The notes: generated by a model from the letters alone, not told the origin. Shown: positions 7,616 to 17,066, counted from the first letter of the stretch. The stretch is DNA of 64,000 nucleotides from Rubritalea tangerina (GCF_042683245.1 NZ_JBHUJB010000040.1:1-64000); one strand, 5' to 3'. A program made the numbers and translations.

Positions 7616-9117
7616 GCCAGCTGGAAGAACAGATCCAAGAACTATTCGAAGGTGTCGCAAGTGAGGACACCGAGCGTCTCGTGGCCGAACAACTGCGCAG
7701 CTCCGCAGAAGCCCGCAGTCTCTACAGCAAACACGCGCGCCTCCACGCCGCACTCGATCACCGCGCCCTGGGCCTCGAATCCCTCACCAACCCCGAACCC
7801 GTCATCCCATTCGAGGAGCTCCAACGAGGCCAACGCAAGCGCATCGGTTGGTGGATTGCCGCAGCCAGTGCCGCAGCCATCACCTTGATGGCCATCGTTC
7901 TCCAACAGACACTCATGCCCAACCCACACGGCCCGCTCCAACTCCAAAGTAGCCGAGGTGCGGTGTACCACCTCAGTGCCACCGTCGAAAATTCCGGGAT
8001 CGCCGAAGGGTCGGAAATCATCCTCAGCGAGGGCGTCCTCAAACTCACATTCAGCAGTGGCGTCACCAGTATCGTCGAAGCTCCCGCACAATTTACCTAC
8101 AAAGACCACAAGACCTTGTACCTGCTCCACGGCCGGGCATGGTGCCACGTACCCGATACCGCCACCGGCTTTACCCTCGAGTCTCCTGACATGGATGTCG
8201 TCGATCTCGGCACCGAGTTTGCCGTCTACTCCACCCCGAATAAAGCCGACGAGTGCTACGTCTTCGACGGTGAGGTGCAAGTCAAAGCCCGCTACGGTGA
8301 ACGCCAACAACAAATACTCACCGCCGGCAATGGCCTCGAAGCCTCCGGCTTAGGACGCCTCAAAGCCATCGACATGGACCATAGGAAATTCCTCACTGCC
8401 CTTCCCGACGGCCCACTCCACCTCCACTGGAACTTAGACGCCCCAGAAGGAAACGTCTACTACGCCCAGAGCAACTTTAGTAACCTCGAGCCACCAGCAT
8501 TGCGCTTCATGCCAGACGGCAGACAAAGCAATGGCTTGGTACAGGGGAAATTCGGCAACGCACTGCGCTTTGCCCAGTCCGGAGACTTTGCCTTCAGCGC
8601 CTGGCCAGGCATTGGCGGTAAAGAAAAACGCACCATTGCCTTCTGGACTAAAATGCCCACTGGCGAACAAATGCAGTCGGAAATGTCTCTGCTTGGCTGG
8701 GGCCGCCGCCGCCACAGCGAAAACGCCCAAAGTTGCTTCCTCATCTACGCCAAGGCCGAGGCCTCTGAGCAATTCACTTTCTGCCTCACTCTCGGGGAAG
8801 GACGCGTTCTCTCAGACATTCCCGTCCAAGCAGACACTTGGGCTCACGTCGCCATCGTCTACCACCCCGAACATGAAAGTGCTTTCCAAGTCTATATTAA
8901 TGGCGAAGCCTCCAATGTCACCTATGCTGGCTTCAATGGCCTCAACACCCTCATCGACCACCCCCTCTCAAGCCCCCTCAAAATTGGAGATTCACTCACC
9001 CAAGATATCCGCTCCAATAAAGACATCCCCATCGGTACCACACTCGATGAACTCCACATCATTCACGATGCCCTGAGCCAAGAGCAAGTCCGCACCCTCA
9101 TGCTCGAAAGCCACTGA
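7612..9117 (+). CDS. FecR-domain anti-sigma/signal transducer with C-terminal LamG (concanavalin-like) domain
   Basis: A 501-residue single-pass membrane protein. The first ~75 residues are cytoplasmic, with a helical anti-sigma-like head. A membrane segment spans about 78-100 (IGWWIAAASAAAI). A FecR-like domain follows (about 125-230, including 'DLGTEFAVY'), then a LamG/jellyroll domain (about 330-495, with 'TWAHVAIVYH' and 'TLDELHIIHDAL'). Coupling to the sigma gene by ATGA overlap suggests it holds or activates that sigma factor. The extracellular lectin-like domain could sense a glycan or a surface protein. The start at 7612 was chosen over longer in-frame extensions inside the sigma gene. 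The likely target PEP-CTERM protein downstream carries a similar lectin fold. Confidence 0.85.
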   Translation: MSQLEEQIQELFEGVASEDTERLVAEQLRSSAEARSLYSKHARLHAALDHRALGLESLTNPEPVIPFEELQRGQRKRIGWWIAAASAAAITLMAIVLQQTLMPNPHGPLQLQSSRGAVYHLSATVENSGIAEGSEIILSEGVLKLTFSSGVTSIVEAPAQFTYKDHKTLYLLHGRAWCHVPDTATGFTLESPDMDVVDLGTEFAVYSTPNKADECYVFDGEVQVKARYGERQQQILTAGNGLEASGLGRLKAIDMDHRKFLTALPDGPLHLHWNLDAPEGNVYYAQSNFSNLEPPALRFMPDGRQSNGLVQGKFGNALRFAQSGDFAFSAWPGIGGKEKRTIAFWTKMPTGEQMQSEMSLLGWGRRRHSENAQSCFLIYAKAEASEQFTFCLTLGEGRVLSDIPVQADTWAHVAIVYHPEHESAFQVYINGEASNVTYAGFNGLNTLIDHPLSSPLKIGDSLTQDIRSNKDIPIGTTLDELHIIHDALSQEQVRTLMLESH

Positions 9118-9171
9118 AGCGATTGCCTCTGGTAACCAACACTCCCCCTCATTGCATTTTTTTCAGATTCC

Positions 9172-9199
9172 TTGTTTACCTTTCTAGCTGAGTGCCTGT
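9172..9199 (+). promoter_or_regulatory. Second copy of the putative sigma-factor promoter motif
   Basis: TTGTTTACC (9172-9180) and GTGCCTGT (9192-9199) repeat the elements found before the sigma gene at 7026-7054. The copy lies 47 bases before the PEP-CTERM start codon, a sensible promoter distance. Confidence 0.55.
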
Positions 9200-9246
9200 G
9201 GGAAGTACGCCCCTCTGGTGAGAGGCAACAAAACAATGCATCAACT

Positions 9247-9996
9247 ATGAAAAGAACAATGACCCTCCTCAGCACCCTTGTGGCAGGCACCCTGAGCACT
9301 CAGGCCGCTATCACAATCGTGCATACCTATGACCTCGGTGAGGCTTCCACCGTCATCGGCGGAGTCCCCCAAGACAGCACAGGCACCACCCATTTCACCA
9401 ATGGCATCGGCGGCGGCATGTCCGTCAATACCGTCGGCGTCGGAGCTTCTGGCTCCACAGCCTACGCCAGCCTCTCGAACCAAGGCGTCTACGGCGCAGA
9501 CTTCTCAGGCTTCGCGACCGATAACTTCGGCATCGAACTCTGGGCCCGCACCAGCGACTCCGACTCCATCATCTTCACCACAGGAAACTCCGGACAATTC
9601 CTCGACTTCCAAACCACTGGCGGTAACTGGGCTGCAAGTATCAATGGCGCTTCCTGGGTCGGTGGCAACAATGGAGCTGGCCAAGCATTCACCGCCAATA
9701 CCTGGACCCACCTCGCACTCATCCGCAATAACGGAACCACCACCTTCTACATCAATGGTGTCGCACAATCCGGCACCTCCAATGCAGCTGTCACTCACAG
9801 CGCTGGCCACCTCGGTGTCCGCCCTGGCGACGGTCGCCGCTATGAAGGGGATATCGATTCCGTCCGTATGTTCACTTTCGACCCCATCAACGACGACCCA
9901 GTGGCAGCACTCAATACCACCGCTGTCCCTGAACCCACCTCCACCGCCCTCCTTGGCCTCGGCGGTGTCGCACTCCTCCTGCGCCGTCGTAAGTAA
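9247..9996 (+). CDS. Secreted LamG-domain protein with PEP-CTERM sorting signal
   Basis: A 249-residue exported protein. The signal peptide covers about residues 1-20 (MKRTMTLLSTLVAG..TQA). A LamG/concanavalin-like jellyroll domain spans about 25-215 ('GIELWARTSD', 'TWTHLALIRNNG', 'FYINGVAQSG'). The C-terminus has the sorting signal VPEPTS, a hydrophobic helix and RRRK. PEP-CTERM proteins are processed by an exosortase and placed at the surface or in extracellular polymer; no exosortase gene lies in this window. The start is set at 9247 because the residues before it do not fit a signal peptide. The promoter-like motif at 9172-9199 suggests control by the sigma factor two genes upstream. A strong hairpin terminator follows. 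Confidence 0.88.
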   Translation: MKRTMTLLSTLVAGTLSTQAAITIVHTYDLGEASTVIGGVPQDSTGTTHFTNGIGGGMSVNTVGVGASGSTAYASLSNQGVYGADFSGFATDNFGIELWARTSDSDSIIFTTGNSGQFLDFQTTGGNWAASINGASWVGGNNGAGQAFTANTWTHLALIRNNGTTTFYINGVAQSGTSNAAVTHSAGHLGVRPGDGRRYEGDIDSVRMFTFDPINDDPVAALNTTAVPEPTSTALLGLGGVALLLRRRK

Positions 9997-10007
9997 CCCA
10001 CTTCTCC

Positions 10008-10038
10008 AAAGCACCCACACCTTACATGTGGGTGCTTT
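10008..10038 (+). terminator. Rho-independent terminator after the PEP-CTERM LamG gene
   Basis: A perfect 12-bp stem AAAGCACCCACA / TGTGGGTGCTTT with a seven-base loop ends the sigma/FecR/PEP-CTERM module. Confidence 0.85.
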
Positions 10039-10091
10039 CCTCCCCACCCTCATTGACTCTTCCCCACGCCCACTTAAGCTATCATACAAAT

Positions 10092-12827
10092 ATGACTCCT
10101 CTGCGCTTCTTTCCTTTATTTCTGACCTGTCTTCCACTCTCAGCCGCCATCCACGTGGCAACCGATGGGGATGACAAGGCACTGGGCACCGCCCAAGCAC
10201 CTGTCGCAAGCCCTCAAAAGGCATTGGAATTAAGCGTAGCCAACAACGACCCACTCATCCTCTTTGCCGATGGCGCCTACCATTTGGAGCAGGCACTCAC
10301 CGTGACTCCCAAGCACTCAGGAAGCGCTGCCAAACCGCGTGAATTGAAAGCAATCAACGAAGGCAAAGTCACCTTCTCTGCCGGCATCCCACTCAAAGTC
10401 GACTGGAAACGCCAAGCCAATGGCGTCTTCCAAACACAGATTCCCAATGGCATCAATCTAGCAGAGGGCTGCGATGGCCTCTTTATCGACGGCCAGTCCC
10501 CCCGCATGGCACGCTTCCCAAACTATGATAAATCCGCCCGATGGCTCAAGGGCAGCTCCGCCGAAGCCTTCTCTCCCGCACGGATTCGCACCTGGAAGAA
10601 CCCAACAGGAGGCATCTTGCACGCCATGCACCCCGCCCATTGGGGCGGCAACCATTGGACGATCACTGGCAAAAAATCACCCAGCGAATGCCAACTCGAA
10701 GGCGGCTGGATGAATAACCGCGGTGGCGGTATCCACCCAAAAGATCGCTTCGTCGAAAATATCTTCGAAGAACTCGATGCGCCAAGCGAATGGTTTCTCG
10801 ATAAAACATCACGCACACTCAGCTTCATCCCCGCTGGTAATTTCACCGAAGGTACTGGCTCCATCATTCTATCAAAACTTGAATCCTGCGTGCGCGTCCT
10901 CGGTTCTGAGGCACAACCCGTCCAACACATCCGTTTCGATGGCATTACCTTCCGCCACACCACCCGCACCTTCATGCAGACCCGCGAACCCCTCTTGCGC
11001 TCAGACTGGAAAATTTACCGCGGTGGCGCATTCTACGTCGAAGGGGCCGAGAACCTAGAGCTCACCAATGCCACCTTCACCCAGCTCGGAGGCAATGCCT
11101 ACTTCGCCTCCGGCTATAATAAAAACCTCAGCGTCACACGCTCACACTTCCATCACATTGGCGCCGGCGCTATCAACTTCGTAGGCCTCACCAGCGCCGT
11201 CCATAATGGCCAGTTTGTACCATATGGACGCCCAGTCGATTGGAACTCACTGAATAAATCCGATAAAGGCCCCAAGACCAACGACTATCCGTCAGATTGC
11301 CTCGCAGAAGACTGCCTTATCCACGATATTGGCCTCGTTGAAAAACAAGTCGCAGGCCTCCAAATATCCGTCGCCCATAAAATCACTGGCCGCCACCTCA
11401 GTATCTACGATGTCCCACGCGCGGGTATCAATATCGGTGAAAATGCCTTCGGCGGCCACCTCATCGAGGGCTGTGACGTCTTCGATACCGTCCAAGAATC
11501 CTCCGACCATGGCTCGTTCAATTCCTGGGGGCGCGATCGCTTCTGGCATACCAACTACGGCCTCGTAAATAAACAAGTCGCAGAATTCCCTGAGCTCCCA
11601 CGCATCGATATGCTCGCACCCAACATCATCCGCAACTCCCGATGGCGCTGTGACCACGGATGGGATATCGACCTCGACGATGGATCCTCAAATTACATTG
11701 TAGAAAATAACCTCTGCCTCGGGGGGGGGATCAAACTGCGCGAAGGCTATCACCGCACCGTGCGCAACAACCTTGTCGTCGCCAATACCTTCCACCCACA
11801 CGTCTGGTTCAAGCAATGCGAAGATCAAATTTATAGCAATATCTGGGCTACCCCCTACCAACCCATCCGCCTCGGCGGGAAGGGCAAACTCTGGGATAAA
11901 AACATCCACCTCAGTGCCACTGGACTCGAGGACGCCCAACGCTTCGGTGTCGACCCACATGGTGTCGCCGTCGATCTCACATTCAAAGATCCAAAGCAAC
12001 TCGACTTTTCCTTCCCACCTAACAAAGAAGTCGAAGCTGCAGGCTTCACCCCCTTCGACCTCAACCACTTTGGTGTCAAAAAAACCACGCTCAAAAAAAT
12101 CGCACGCACCCCACCCGCACCAACACTCGCCGCCAAAGCCACCAGCGCACGCACCAAATGGCATTGCCTCGGTAGCACGCTGAAAAATATCACCACCATC
12201 GGTGAAGTCTCAGCCACAGGTATCCCCGATAGCGAACGCCATGGAGCCTACTTCCTCGAAATCAAAAAAGGCTCCGCAGCCGACCGTGCCGGCCTCAAGC
12301 CCAACGATGTCATTCGCAGCCTCAATGACACCCCAGTCACAGACGTCAGTGATTTCCTCTCAAAATGGGCAGGCGGCAAAACCAAAGCAGTCGTTTGGCG
12401 TGCCCAAAAACCACTCCAGCTCGACCTCGGTCCCTTCCCCGGCTCCGCTCTCAACGCCCATAATGCTAAAATCAATGGCTCAGCAGTTCTCGATGCTCCC
12501 AAAAATTACATCGGCCGCTGGACCGATGCACACACCACCCTCCAGTGGTCCACTGAACTCAGCCCTAACACATCTTATAAAGTCGTGTTAGTGAGTGCCT
12601 ATACCGGCGACCGGACACAGCGCTTTACCTTGCGCGGCCTCAGCCAAAATGTCTCCACCACAGTGCCTAAAACACAAAACTGGGAAAGCTTCTCCACCAC
12701 ATTGCTCCCCGGTAGCGTGACCTCCAAACATCAAGCCCAACACCACCTCATCCTCGGCCCCGCTGACCTCCAAAGACTCCAGCCAGCCCTGATGAACTTC
12801 CGCGAAATCCTCCTCGTCGAAGAATAA
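10092..12827 (+). CDS. Secreted right-handed beta-helix protein with PDZ domain (putative glycosidase/lyase)
   Basis: A 911-residue exported protein. The signal peptide is about residues 1-19. The N-terminal two-thirds (about 20-640) resemble parallel beta-helix polysaccharide enzymes such as GH141-like proteins: an opening 'VATDGDDKALGT' segment, 'GLFIDGQSPRMARFPN', a 'FEELDAPSEWFLD' insertion and repeated 'ITFRHT', 'LELTNATF' and 'VRNNLVV' turns. A PDZ domain follows at about 695-775 ('KKGSAADRAGLKPNDVIRSL'), then a ~100-residue beta-rich C-terminal domain. The exact enzyme family and substrate are uncertain. ATG 10092 was preferred over an upstream in-frame extension because it begins the signal peptide. 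There is no obvious terminator. Confidence 0.8.
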   Translation: MTPLRFFPLFLTCLPLSAAIHVATDGDDKALGTAQAPVASPQKALELSVANNDPLILFADGAYHLEQALTVTPKHSGSAAKPRELKAINEGKVTFSAGIPLKVDWKRQANGVFQTQIPNGINLAEGCDGLFIDGQSPRMARFPNYDKSARWLKGSSAEAFSPARIRTWKNPTGGILHAMHPAHWGGNHWTITGKKSPSECQLEGGWMNNRGGGIHPKDRFVENIFEELDAPSEWFLDKTSRTLSFIPAGNFTEGTGSIILSKLESCVRVLGSEAQPVQHIRFDGITFRHTTRTFMQTREPLLRSDWKIYRGGAFYVEGAENLELTNATFTQLGGNAYFASGYNKNLSVTRSHFHHIGAGAINFVGLTSAVHNGQFVPYGRPVDWNSLNKSDKGPKTNDYPSDCLAEDCLIHDIGLVEKQVAGLQISVAHKITGRHLSIYDVPRAGINIGENAFGGHLIEGCDVFDTVQESSDHGSFNSWGRDRFWHTNYGLVNKQVAEFPELPRIDMLAPNIIRNSRWRCDHGWDIDLDDGSSNYIVENNLCLGGGIKLREGYHRTVRNNLVVANTFHPHVWFKQCEDQIYSNIWATPYQPIRLGGKGKLWDKNIHLSATGLEDAQRFGVDPHGVAVDLTFKDPKQLDFSFPPNKEVEAAGFTPFDLNHFGVKKTTLKKIARTPPAPTLAAKATSARTKWHCLGSTLKNITTIGEVSATGIPDSERHGAYFLEIKKGSAADRAGLKPNDVIRSLNDTPVTDVSDFLSKWAGGKTKAVVWRAQKPLQLDLGPFPGSALNAHNAKINGSAVLDAPKNYIGRWTDAHTTLQWSTELSPNTSYKVVLVSAYTGDRTQRFTLRGLSQNVSTTVPKTQNWESFSTTLLPGSVTSKHQAQHHLILGPADLQRLQPALMNFREILLVEE

Positions 12828-12847
12828 ATTCCCCCCCCCACTTACTC

Positions 12848-13504
12848 TCAAACCTGCGGACACAAGCGCTGGCTCGCTGCAATGTCTGGGTTGCGTGCAG
12901 CCTCCACACGATAGTAGCTTTCTAACAAATCAACTTCTATCCCTAGTTCCTCGCGTAATGCTCCAAGCTTCCAATCCATGTACGGGTGGTAGTCTACCAG
13001 CTCGAGAGGCACACATTCAGAAACCATCCCCAAGTGCACAGCATCCTCATAAACCTTGTTGGCATGCGGTGGAAAACGATACGCTTTGGGGTACCAATGG
13101 CCAGCTACATAACCAAAGATCTTCGATGCTGTCGTGCTCATCGCATTCGATGAGCCCATCGTAAAACCAATCGTAAATGCCTCATCTATCAAGGTCGTTC
13201 CGCGACCTAACAATAAATGAATGCAGTCGTGCTGAAACAAACTCACTCGCCCTTTGAACATACTAAAAGGTGGAAAGGAAAAACCAGGGTTCTCCATCAT
13301 CTGCACAATGAAGGGAACCTCAGATGCCTCATTACCTATAGCCTCTAACTTGTCGAGCGCTTCGCGCAATGTGAGCTCGCGCTCAGATAGAGGAACCAAA
13401 AATGTCTGCAAATCTGGATGGTAACTTGGCATCTCACAAAGTGTAACACATCCCGTGCCAAGATTCCCAGCAGCAATCGTTGCTTCCCCACGCACCATCA
13501 GCAT
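12848..13504 (-). CDS. Conserved hypothetical protein with Coq4-like HDxxH-x11-E motif
   Basis: I do not recognise a named bacterial family with certainty. The 218-residue protein contains 'QHDCIHLLLGRGTTLIDEAF', an exact HDxxH-x11-E arrangement. That is the metal-binding signature of Coq4, a coenzyme Q biosynthesis protein found in eukaryotes and some bacteria. The following 'TIGFTMGSS' also resembles the Coq4 helix after the motif. No quinone-biosynthesis genes are nearby, so the role is unknown. The gene converges on the beta-helix gene with a 20-base gap, and follows the beta-propeller gene behind a terminator. It could be a metal-dependent protein of another function. Confidence 0.6.
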   Translation of the reverse strand: MLMVRGEATIAAGNLGTGCVTLCEMPSYHPDLQTFLVPLSERELTLREALDKLEAIGNEASEVPFIVQMMENPGFSFPPFSMFKGRVSLFQHDCIHLLLGRGTTLIDEAFTIGFTMGSSNAMSTTASKIFGYVAGHWYPKAYRFPPHANKVYEDAVHLGMVSECVPLELVDYHPYMDWKLGALREELGIEVDLLESYYRVEAARNPDIAASQRLCPQV

Positions 13505-13510
13505 GGATAC

Positions 13511-13542
13511 AAAAAAGGCCCCGCACCCTTGTGCGAGGCCTT
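13511..13542 (-). terminator. Hairpin terminator after the beta-propeller gene
   Basis: AAGGCCCCGCAC (13515-13526) pairs with GTGCGAGGCCTT (13531-13542) with one mismatch. The A-run at 13511-13516 gives the U-tract on the minus strand. Confidence 0.75.
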
Positions 13543-13556
13543 CAAAATTGCTTCCC

Positions 13557-14597
13557 TTATTTCACCAGCTTCAGCTTGGAAACTCGCCCAGTCGTGTTCC
13601 AGTCTTGGACGTAAAGGTTTCCATCAGCATCAAAGCTCAATCCATGAGGTGCCGAAAAAATCCCGGGTGTCTGGTCTTTCGGAGCCACCCCAAACTTAGC
13701 CCACTGCCCTTTATTGGGGTTGTCCCCAACAAAGGAGACGGGAGTGCCATTTTTATCGAGAATCACCACGCGCGCTTCTAACTCAGCCACCGCACAGTGA
13801 TCTCCGTGGAAACTTACCGCACACGGACGACGCAAGTTACTCGCGTACACCCCAATCCAGTTCCCCTCCAAATCAAGATGCACTAATCTGCGCTTCTCAC
13901 GGTCACATACTAACAAACGGGGTTCGCCAAATCGTGTATCTACCCCCAAGCCATGGCAGGTCTTGAACTTTTCAAGCTCCTTACCTCTGCCACCAAAGCT
14001 CTTTAGCAACTTCCCTTCTTGGTCAAATTTATGAATCAAATTCGACCCATACCCCATACTCACAAAAATCGAACCGTCAGGCGCAACGGCAATCCCAGTG
14101 ATGCCCTTCACTCCCCCCTGGATCTCCCCAGTCTTAGCATTGGGGATCTCTAGCACGATATTGCCATCGAGATCTAACTTCACGGCGCGAAGGTGCTTGT
14201 TCTTCTTCCCATAAGCATTGAGCTGCGCACCGTACAAGTATTGCTTGTCTCCCTCGCTCGTAATCTGAAGCCCGTGAATCCCCTGAGCTTCAGGCGCCAT
14301 CGCTTTCACGAAAGTGCCATCAGACTTGAACACACAAAGGGATTGCTCACCATCCGTGCTCACGTAAACCATCCCGTCTTTCGCCACTGCGACTCCCCCG
14401 TGTGTAGGCCCTAGCTTAGCTCCATCAGGTAATTTTCCCCAGCCGAGAACATTCTCATAGGTAAACGTTCCATTCCCAGTGCGTACCACCTCAGTCAAAG
14501 TCTTTGCCTTCGGTGGATGATCATGCCCCTCATGGGCCCATGCGGATCCTGCCAGTATACCTACCAGCAGGGTATTATAAGTGAGTGATTTCATCAT
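13557..14597 (-). CDS. Secreted NHL-repeat-like six-bladed beta-propeller protein
   Basis: A 346-residue protein with an N-terminal signal peptide ending near AWA-HEGHDH at residue ~21, followed by a His-rich stretch that could bind metal. Repeated blades carry 'GVAVAKDGMVYVSTDGEQ', 'GIAVAPDGSIFVS' and 'GLSFDADGNLYVQDW' motifs, typical of NHL/SMP-30-like propellers. Such proteins in planctomycetes and verrucomicrobia are usually exported and often accompany oxidoreductases. No catalytic residues could be assigned. It appears to be a single-gene unit bounded by a terminator. Confidence 0.75.
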   Translation of the reverse strand: MMKSLTYNTLLVGILAGSAWAHEGHDHPPKAKTLTEVVRTGNGTFTYENVLGWGKLPDGAKLGPTHGGVAVAKDGMVYVSTDGEQSLCVFKSDGTFVKAMAPEAQGIHGLQITSEGDKQYLYGAQLNAYGKKNKHLRAVKLDLDGNIVLEIPNAKTGEIQGGVKGITGIAVAPDGSIFVSMGYGSNLIHKFDQEGKLLKSFGGRGKELEKFKTCHGLGVDTRFGEPRLLVCDREKRRLVHLDLEGNWIGVYASNLRRPCAVSFHGDHCAVAELEARVVILDKNGTPVSFVGDNPNKGQWAKFGVAPKDQTPGIFSAPHGLSFDADGNLYVQDWNTTGRVSKLKLVK

Positions 14598-14698
14598 ATC
14601 TGCGTTGTAGCGACTATAACGCTACGTGTAGCACAGATCTTGCAAGCAGATTGTCAATCTTGTGCCAATCCCACTGTCACAATTCGACAGACTGCCCT

Positions 14699-15748
14699 CT
14701 ATCGTCGCACCCCTCGGAATCGACTCCTCTCAGGATCACGCTCGTCATAAGTGGAATCATCCTTGTAGCCCAGCACCCCGTGACGCTTCAAATTCTTGAT
14801 GAAAATCTTCGTGTCGGCACTCACTTCCTCATCCGACACCAACGTACCCAACAAACCATCCCCATCACTCAGCCCATTCAAAGTCGCATCAGCATTGTCC
14901 ACAAACTTGCTGATTTTTGTGGCTGCCGTGCGAAACTCCTTAATCGTCGCCGGTAATTCCTCCACAGCGGGCCGCAATTCCTTCACCTCCGTCTGGACCA
15001 CATCAAAGGTTTTTTCCGCTGCGTCAGCCGCATCTTTCACACTCGCTATCGCCGCACGCACCTCGGCAACCGAAGGCTCAAGCCCCTTGCCTAACCCTTT
15101 AAAGCTCTCAGTCGCCTGCTCCAGATTAGCAATCGACTTCTTCAAGTTCTCCAAGTTCTCATCCCCAAGCACCCCCTGATTCACCTTCTCCAAAGTGTCG
15201 CCTAGTCGCCCAGATACCACCCGAATGTCATCCAAAGCCGAATCAAATTTTAGCAATGAGGTGCGTGCATCCTTCATCAACTTGCGCGCATCACGCGCCA
15301 CCGACTCCGCATCAGACTGCAAGGCATCTAAGCCCCCAGCACCACCACCGGTCACTTGATCGCCATCCTGCAAAGTTGCCTCGCGCAACCCATCTTCCGG
15401 TGGAATCACCACGATCATCTTATCCCCTAACAAGGATATCGACTGGATCATAAACTGAGAGCCCTCATAAATTTTCACCCTGTCATCCAAGGACAATTTG
15501 ACTAACACCGTAAGCTCATCAGTCAATGATGGCGTATTGAGCACACGCCCAATCCTAGCCCCCCCCATCCTGACCTCACTCCCCTTGATCAAACCGGAAG
15601 CATCTTTGAACTCCACAGATACATGGTAGGTGTCTCCCTTGCTTTCACCCACACGACCAAATTGCACAATCAATGCTGCTAAGGTGAGAAAACCTAGTAA
15701 CACAAAAAGGCCAACCACTGTTTCGGGGCGTTTTTCCTTGAGGGCCAT
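14699..15748 (-). CDS. mlaD: MCE/MlaD family lipid-transport substrate-binding protein
   Basis: A 349-residue protein with one N-terminal membrane anchor (about 10-30, ETVVGLFVLLGFLTL). A single MCE domain follows (about 38-120; 'VEFKDASGLIKGSEVRMGGARIG'), then a long predicted coiled coil (about 145-310) and a polar tail. MlaD proteins form a periplasmic hexamer on an ABC complex that moves phospholipids between membranes. The coiled coil is longer than in E. coli MlaD and may form a needle-like channel. It is the last gene of the unit mlaF, mono-haem protein, mlaD. The permease gene mlaE is not here. Confidence 0.88.
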   Translation of the reverse strand: MALKEKRPETVVGLFVLLGFLTLAALIVQFGRVGESKGDTYHVSVEFKDASGLIKGSEVRMGGARIGRVLNTPSLTDELTVLVKLSLDDRVKIYEGSQFMIQSISLLGDKMIVVIPPEDGLREATLQDGDQVTGGGAGGLDALQSDAESVARDARKLMKDARTSLLKFDSALDDIRVVSGRLGDTLEKVNQGVLGDENLENLKKSIANLEQATESFKGLGKGLEPSVAEVRAAIASVKDAADAAEKTFDVVQTEVKELRPAVEELPATIKEFRTAATKISKFVDNADATLNGLSDGDGLLGTLVSDEEVSADTKIFIKNLKRHGVLGYKDDSTYDERDPERSRFRGVRR

Positions 15749-15791
15749 ATTGCGTATTTTCTCTCACATTCTAGCACATGCAAGAATTGAT

Positions 15792-17066
15792 TTACTTTGG
15801 CACGACTCCCCCGGGGTATCCCGCTATGCTTTGATGTAAAATGGCATGGATGCGCTCCCTCTCCCGCTCACTAAGTTCTGGAAACCCCGGCTCGGCTTTG
15901 TGGTTCAAATGTTGATAGAGCCGCTCCAATACCTGCTCACGAATTGCCAATGGCAAATGCCCAAAGGCCGCACTGTGCACCATATAGCTACAGCGATACT
16001 TAAAGAGTCGCTTCTGCAAGCGCAAGTCGCGCAGCGACCACCCTTCCACACTGCGGACTCCTGCTTCTTTAAATGCCTCCTGAAACGCGGCACTTCCATC
16101 CACCCCATCCACTGGTAGCGCAACATGGTCTACCATCAAAATGGCCCTGAGCACCGCATCACTATAAGACTTCTCCAATCGCTTTAGCTGAGCATTATCC
16201 TCCGGATATTCATCAGGATGTAAGGCCCGCTGCAAAAATGCCGCTCGCTGGTAACCAAACATAGCCGAATAGAAAGTATTATGTACCGCAATCTGATGCT
16301 CCATCACCATCAGAGCTACAATATCACTCGTATCGGTCAGGTGCCGGTTCAGGTCCACATACGCATCTAACGACTCCACATTTTGCCCGTGCTCAAATTG
16401 GTATTGGTAAGTTCCATCTTCTAACTTTTTAGTAACCTTGTTGCCCATGTGCTGCGCGTCCCCATGCGTTCCCGTCACATACCATCCACCCCAACGTTCC
16501 TTTAGTGGACTACTCGGCAAGGTCAAATAACTCCCCCACTGTAAAGCTAATTGACCGTCTTGATCCGCATGCACCGAGCGCACTAACATACCAGGAACAT
16601 CCTGCGTGCGAGCCGATGCATGACAACGCAGGCATGACCTATCACGCACAAACCCCGGGCTCCCATCCCCCTGCCTTGGATCAAAAGTATAAAACATCGG
16701 ACCAGATGGATCATCTACCGCTATCAACTCAATCACCCCACCAGGTACATATCCGATGTAATAATCCTCTGAGAAATAAATGGCTCTCGGGTTGCGCGGG
16801 TGAATCAACGGGTTTTGCTCGCTCGTCTTTGAAAACACTAACATCTGTGAATCGACAGGTACATCGAGCTTTCCTAACACCCACTTCAAGCTCTCCTTAG
16901 CACCACGCCGCTTCAGTAAATCAGGCAAGCTCTTCGCAAGAGCAGTCACCCCATTCTTATCTCCAGCCTTCGAGTACTCCGCAGGCTTGAGCTCATAGTC
17001 AGCGGCCCCGTGCCCCCAGGAACACGTCCCCCACAAAACAACACCCAAAGCGGCCCGGCGCATCAT
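15792..17066 (-). CDS. Exported mono-haem c-type protein of unknown function between mlaF and mlaD
   Basis: The 424-residue protein has a signal-like N-terminus (MMRRAALGVVLWGTCSWG) and a single CxxCH haem-c site (CLRCH, near residue 145) in a 'RDRSCLRCHAS' context. I do not recognise a named family; similar single-haem hypothetical proteins occur in planctomycetes and verrucomicrobia. The ATG at 17066 overlaps the stop of the mlaF-type gene (ATGA), so translation is coupled, and mlaD follows 43 bases later. A link to lipid transport is therefore suggested by context only. A TTG at 17075 is a possible longer start. Confidence 0.7.
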   Translation of the reverse strand: MMRRAALGVVLWGTCSWGHGAADYELKPAEYSKAGDKNGVTALAKSLPDLLKRRGAKESLKWVLGKLDVPVDSQMLVFSKTSEQNPLIHPRNPRAIYFSEDYYIGYVPGGVIELIAVDDPSGPMFYTFDPRQGDGSPGFVRDRSCLRCHASARTQDVPGMLVRSVHADQDGQLALQWGSYLTLPSSPLKERWGGWYVTGTHGDAQHMGNKVTKKLEDGTYQYQFEHGQNVESLDAYVDLNRHLTDTSDIVALMVMEHQIAVHNTFYSAMFGYQRAAFLQRALHPDEYPEDNAQLKRLEKSYSDAVLRAILMVDHVALPVDGVDGSAAFQEAFKEAGVRSVEGWSLRDLRLQKRLFKYRCSYMVHSAAFGHLPLAIREQVLERLYQHLNHKAEPGFPELSERERERIHAILHQSIAGYPGGVVPK

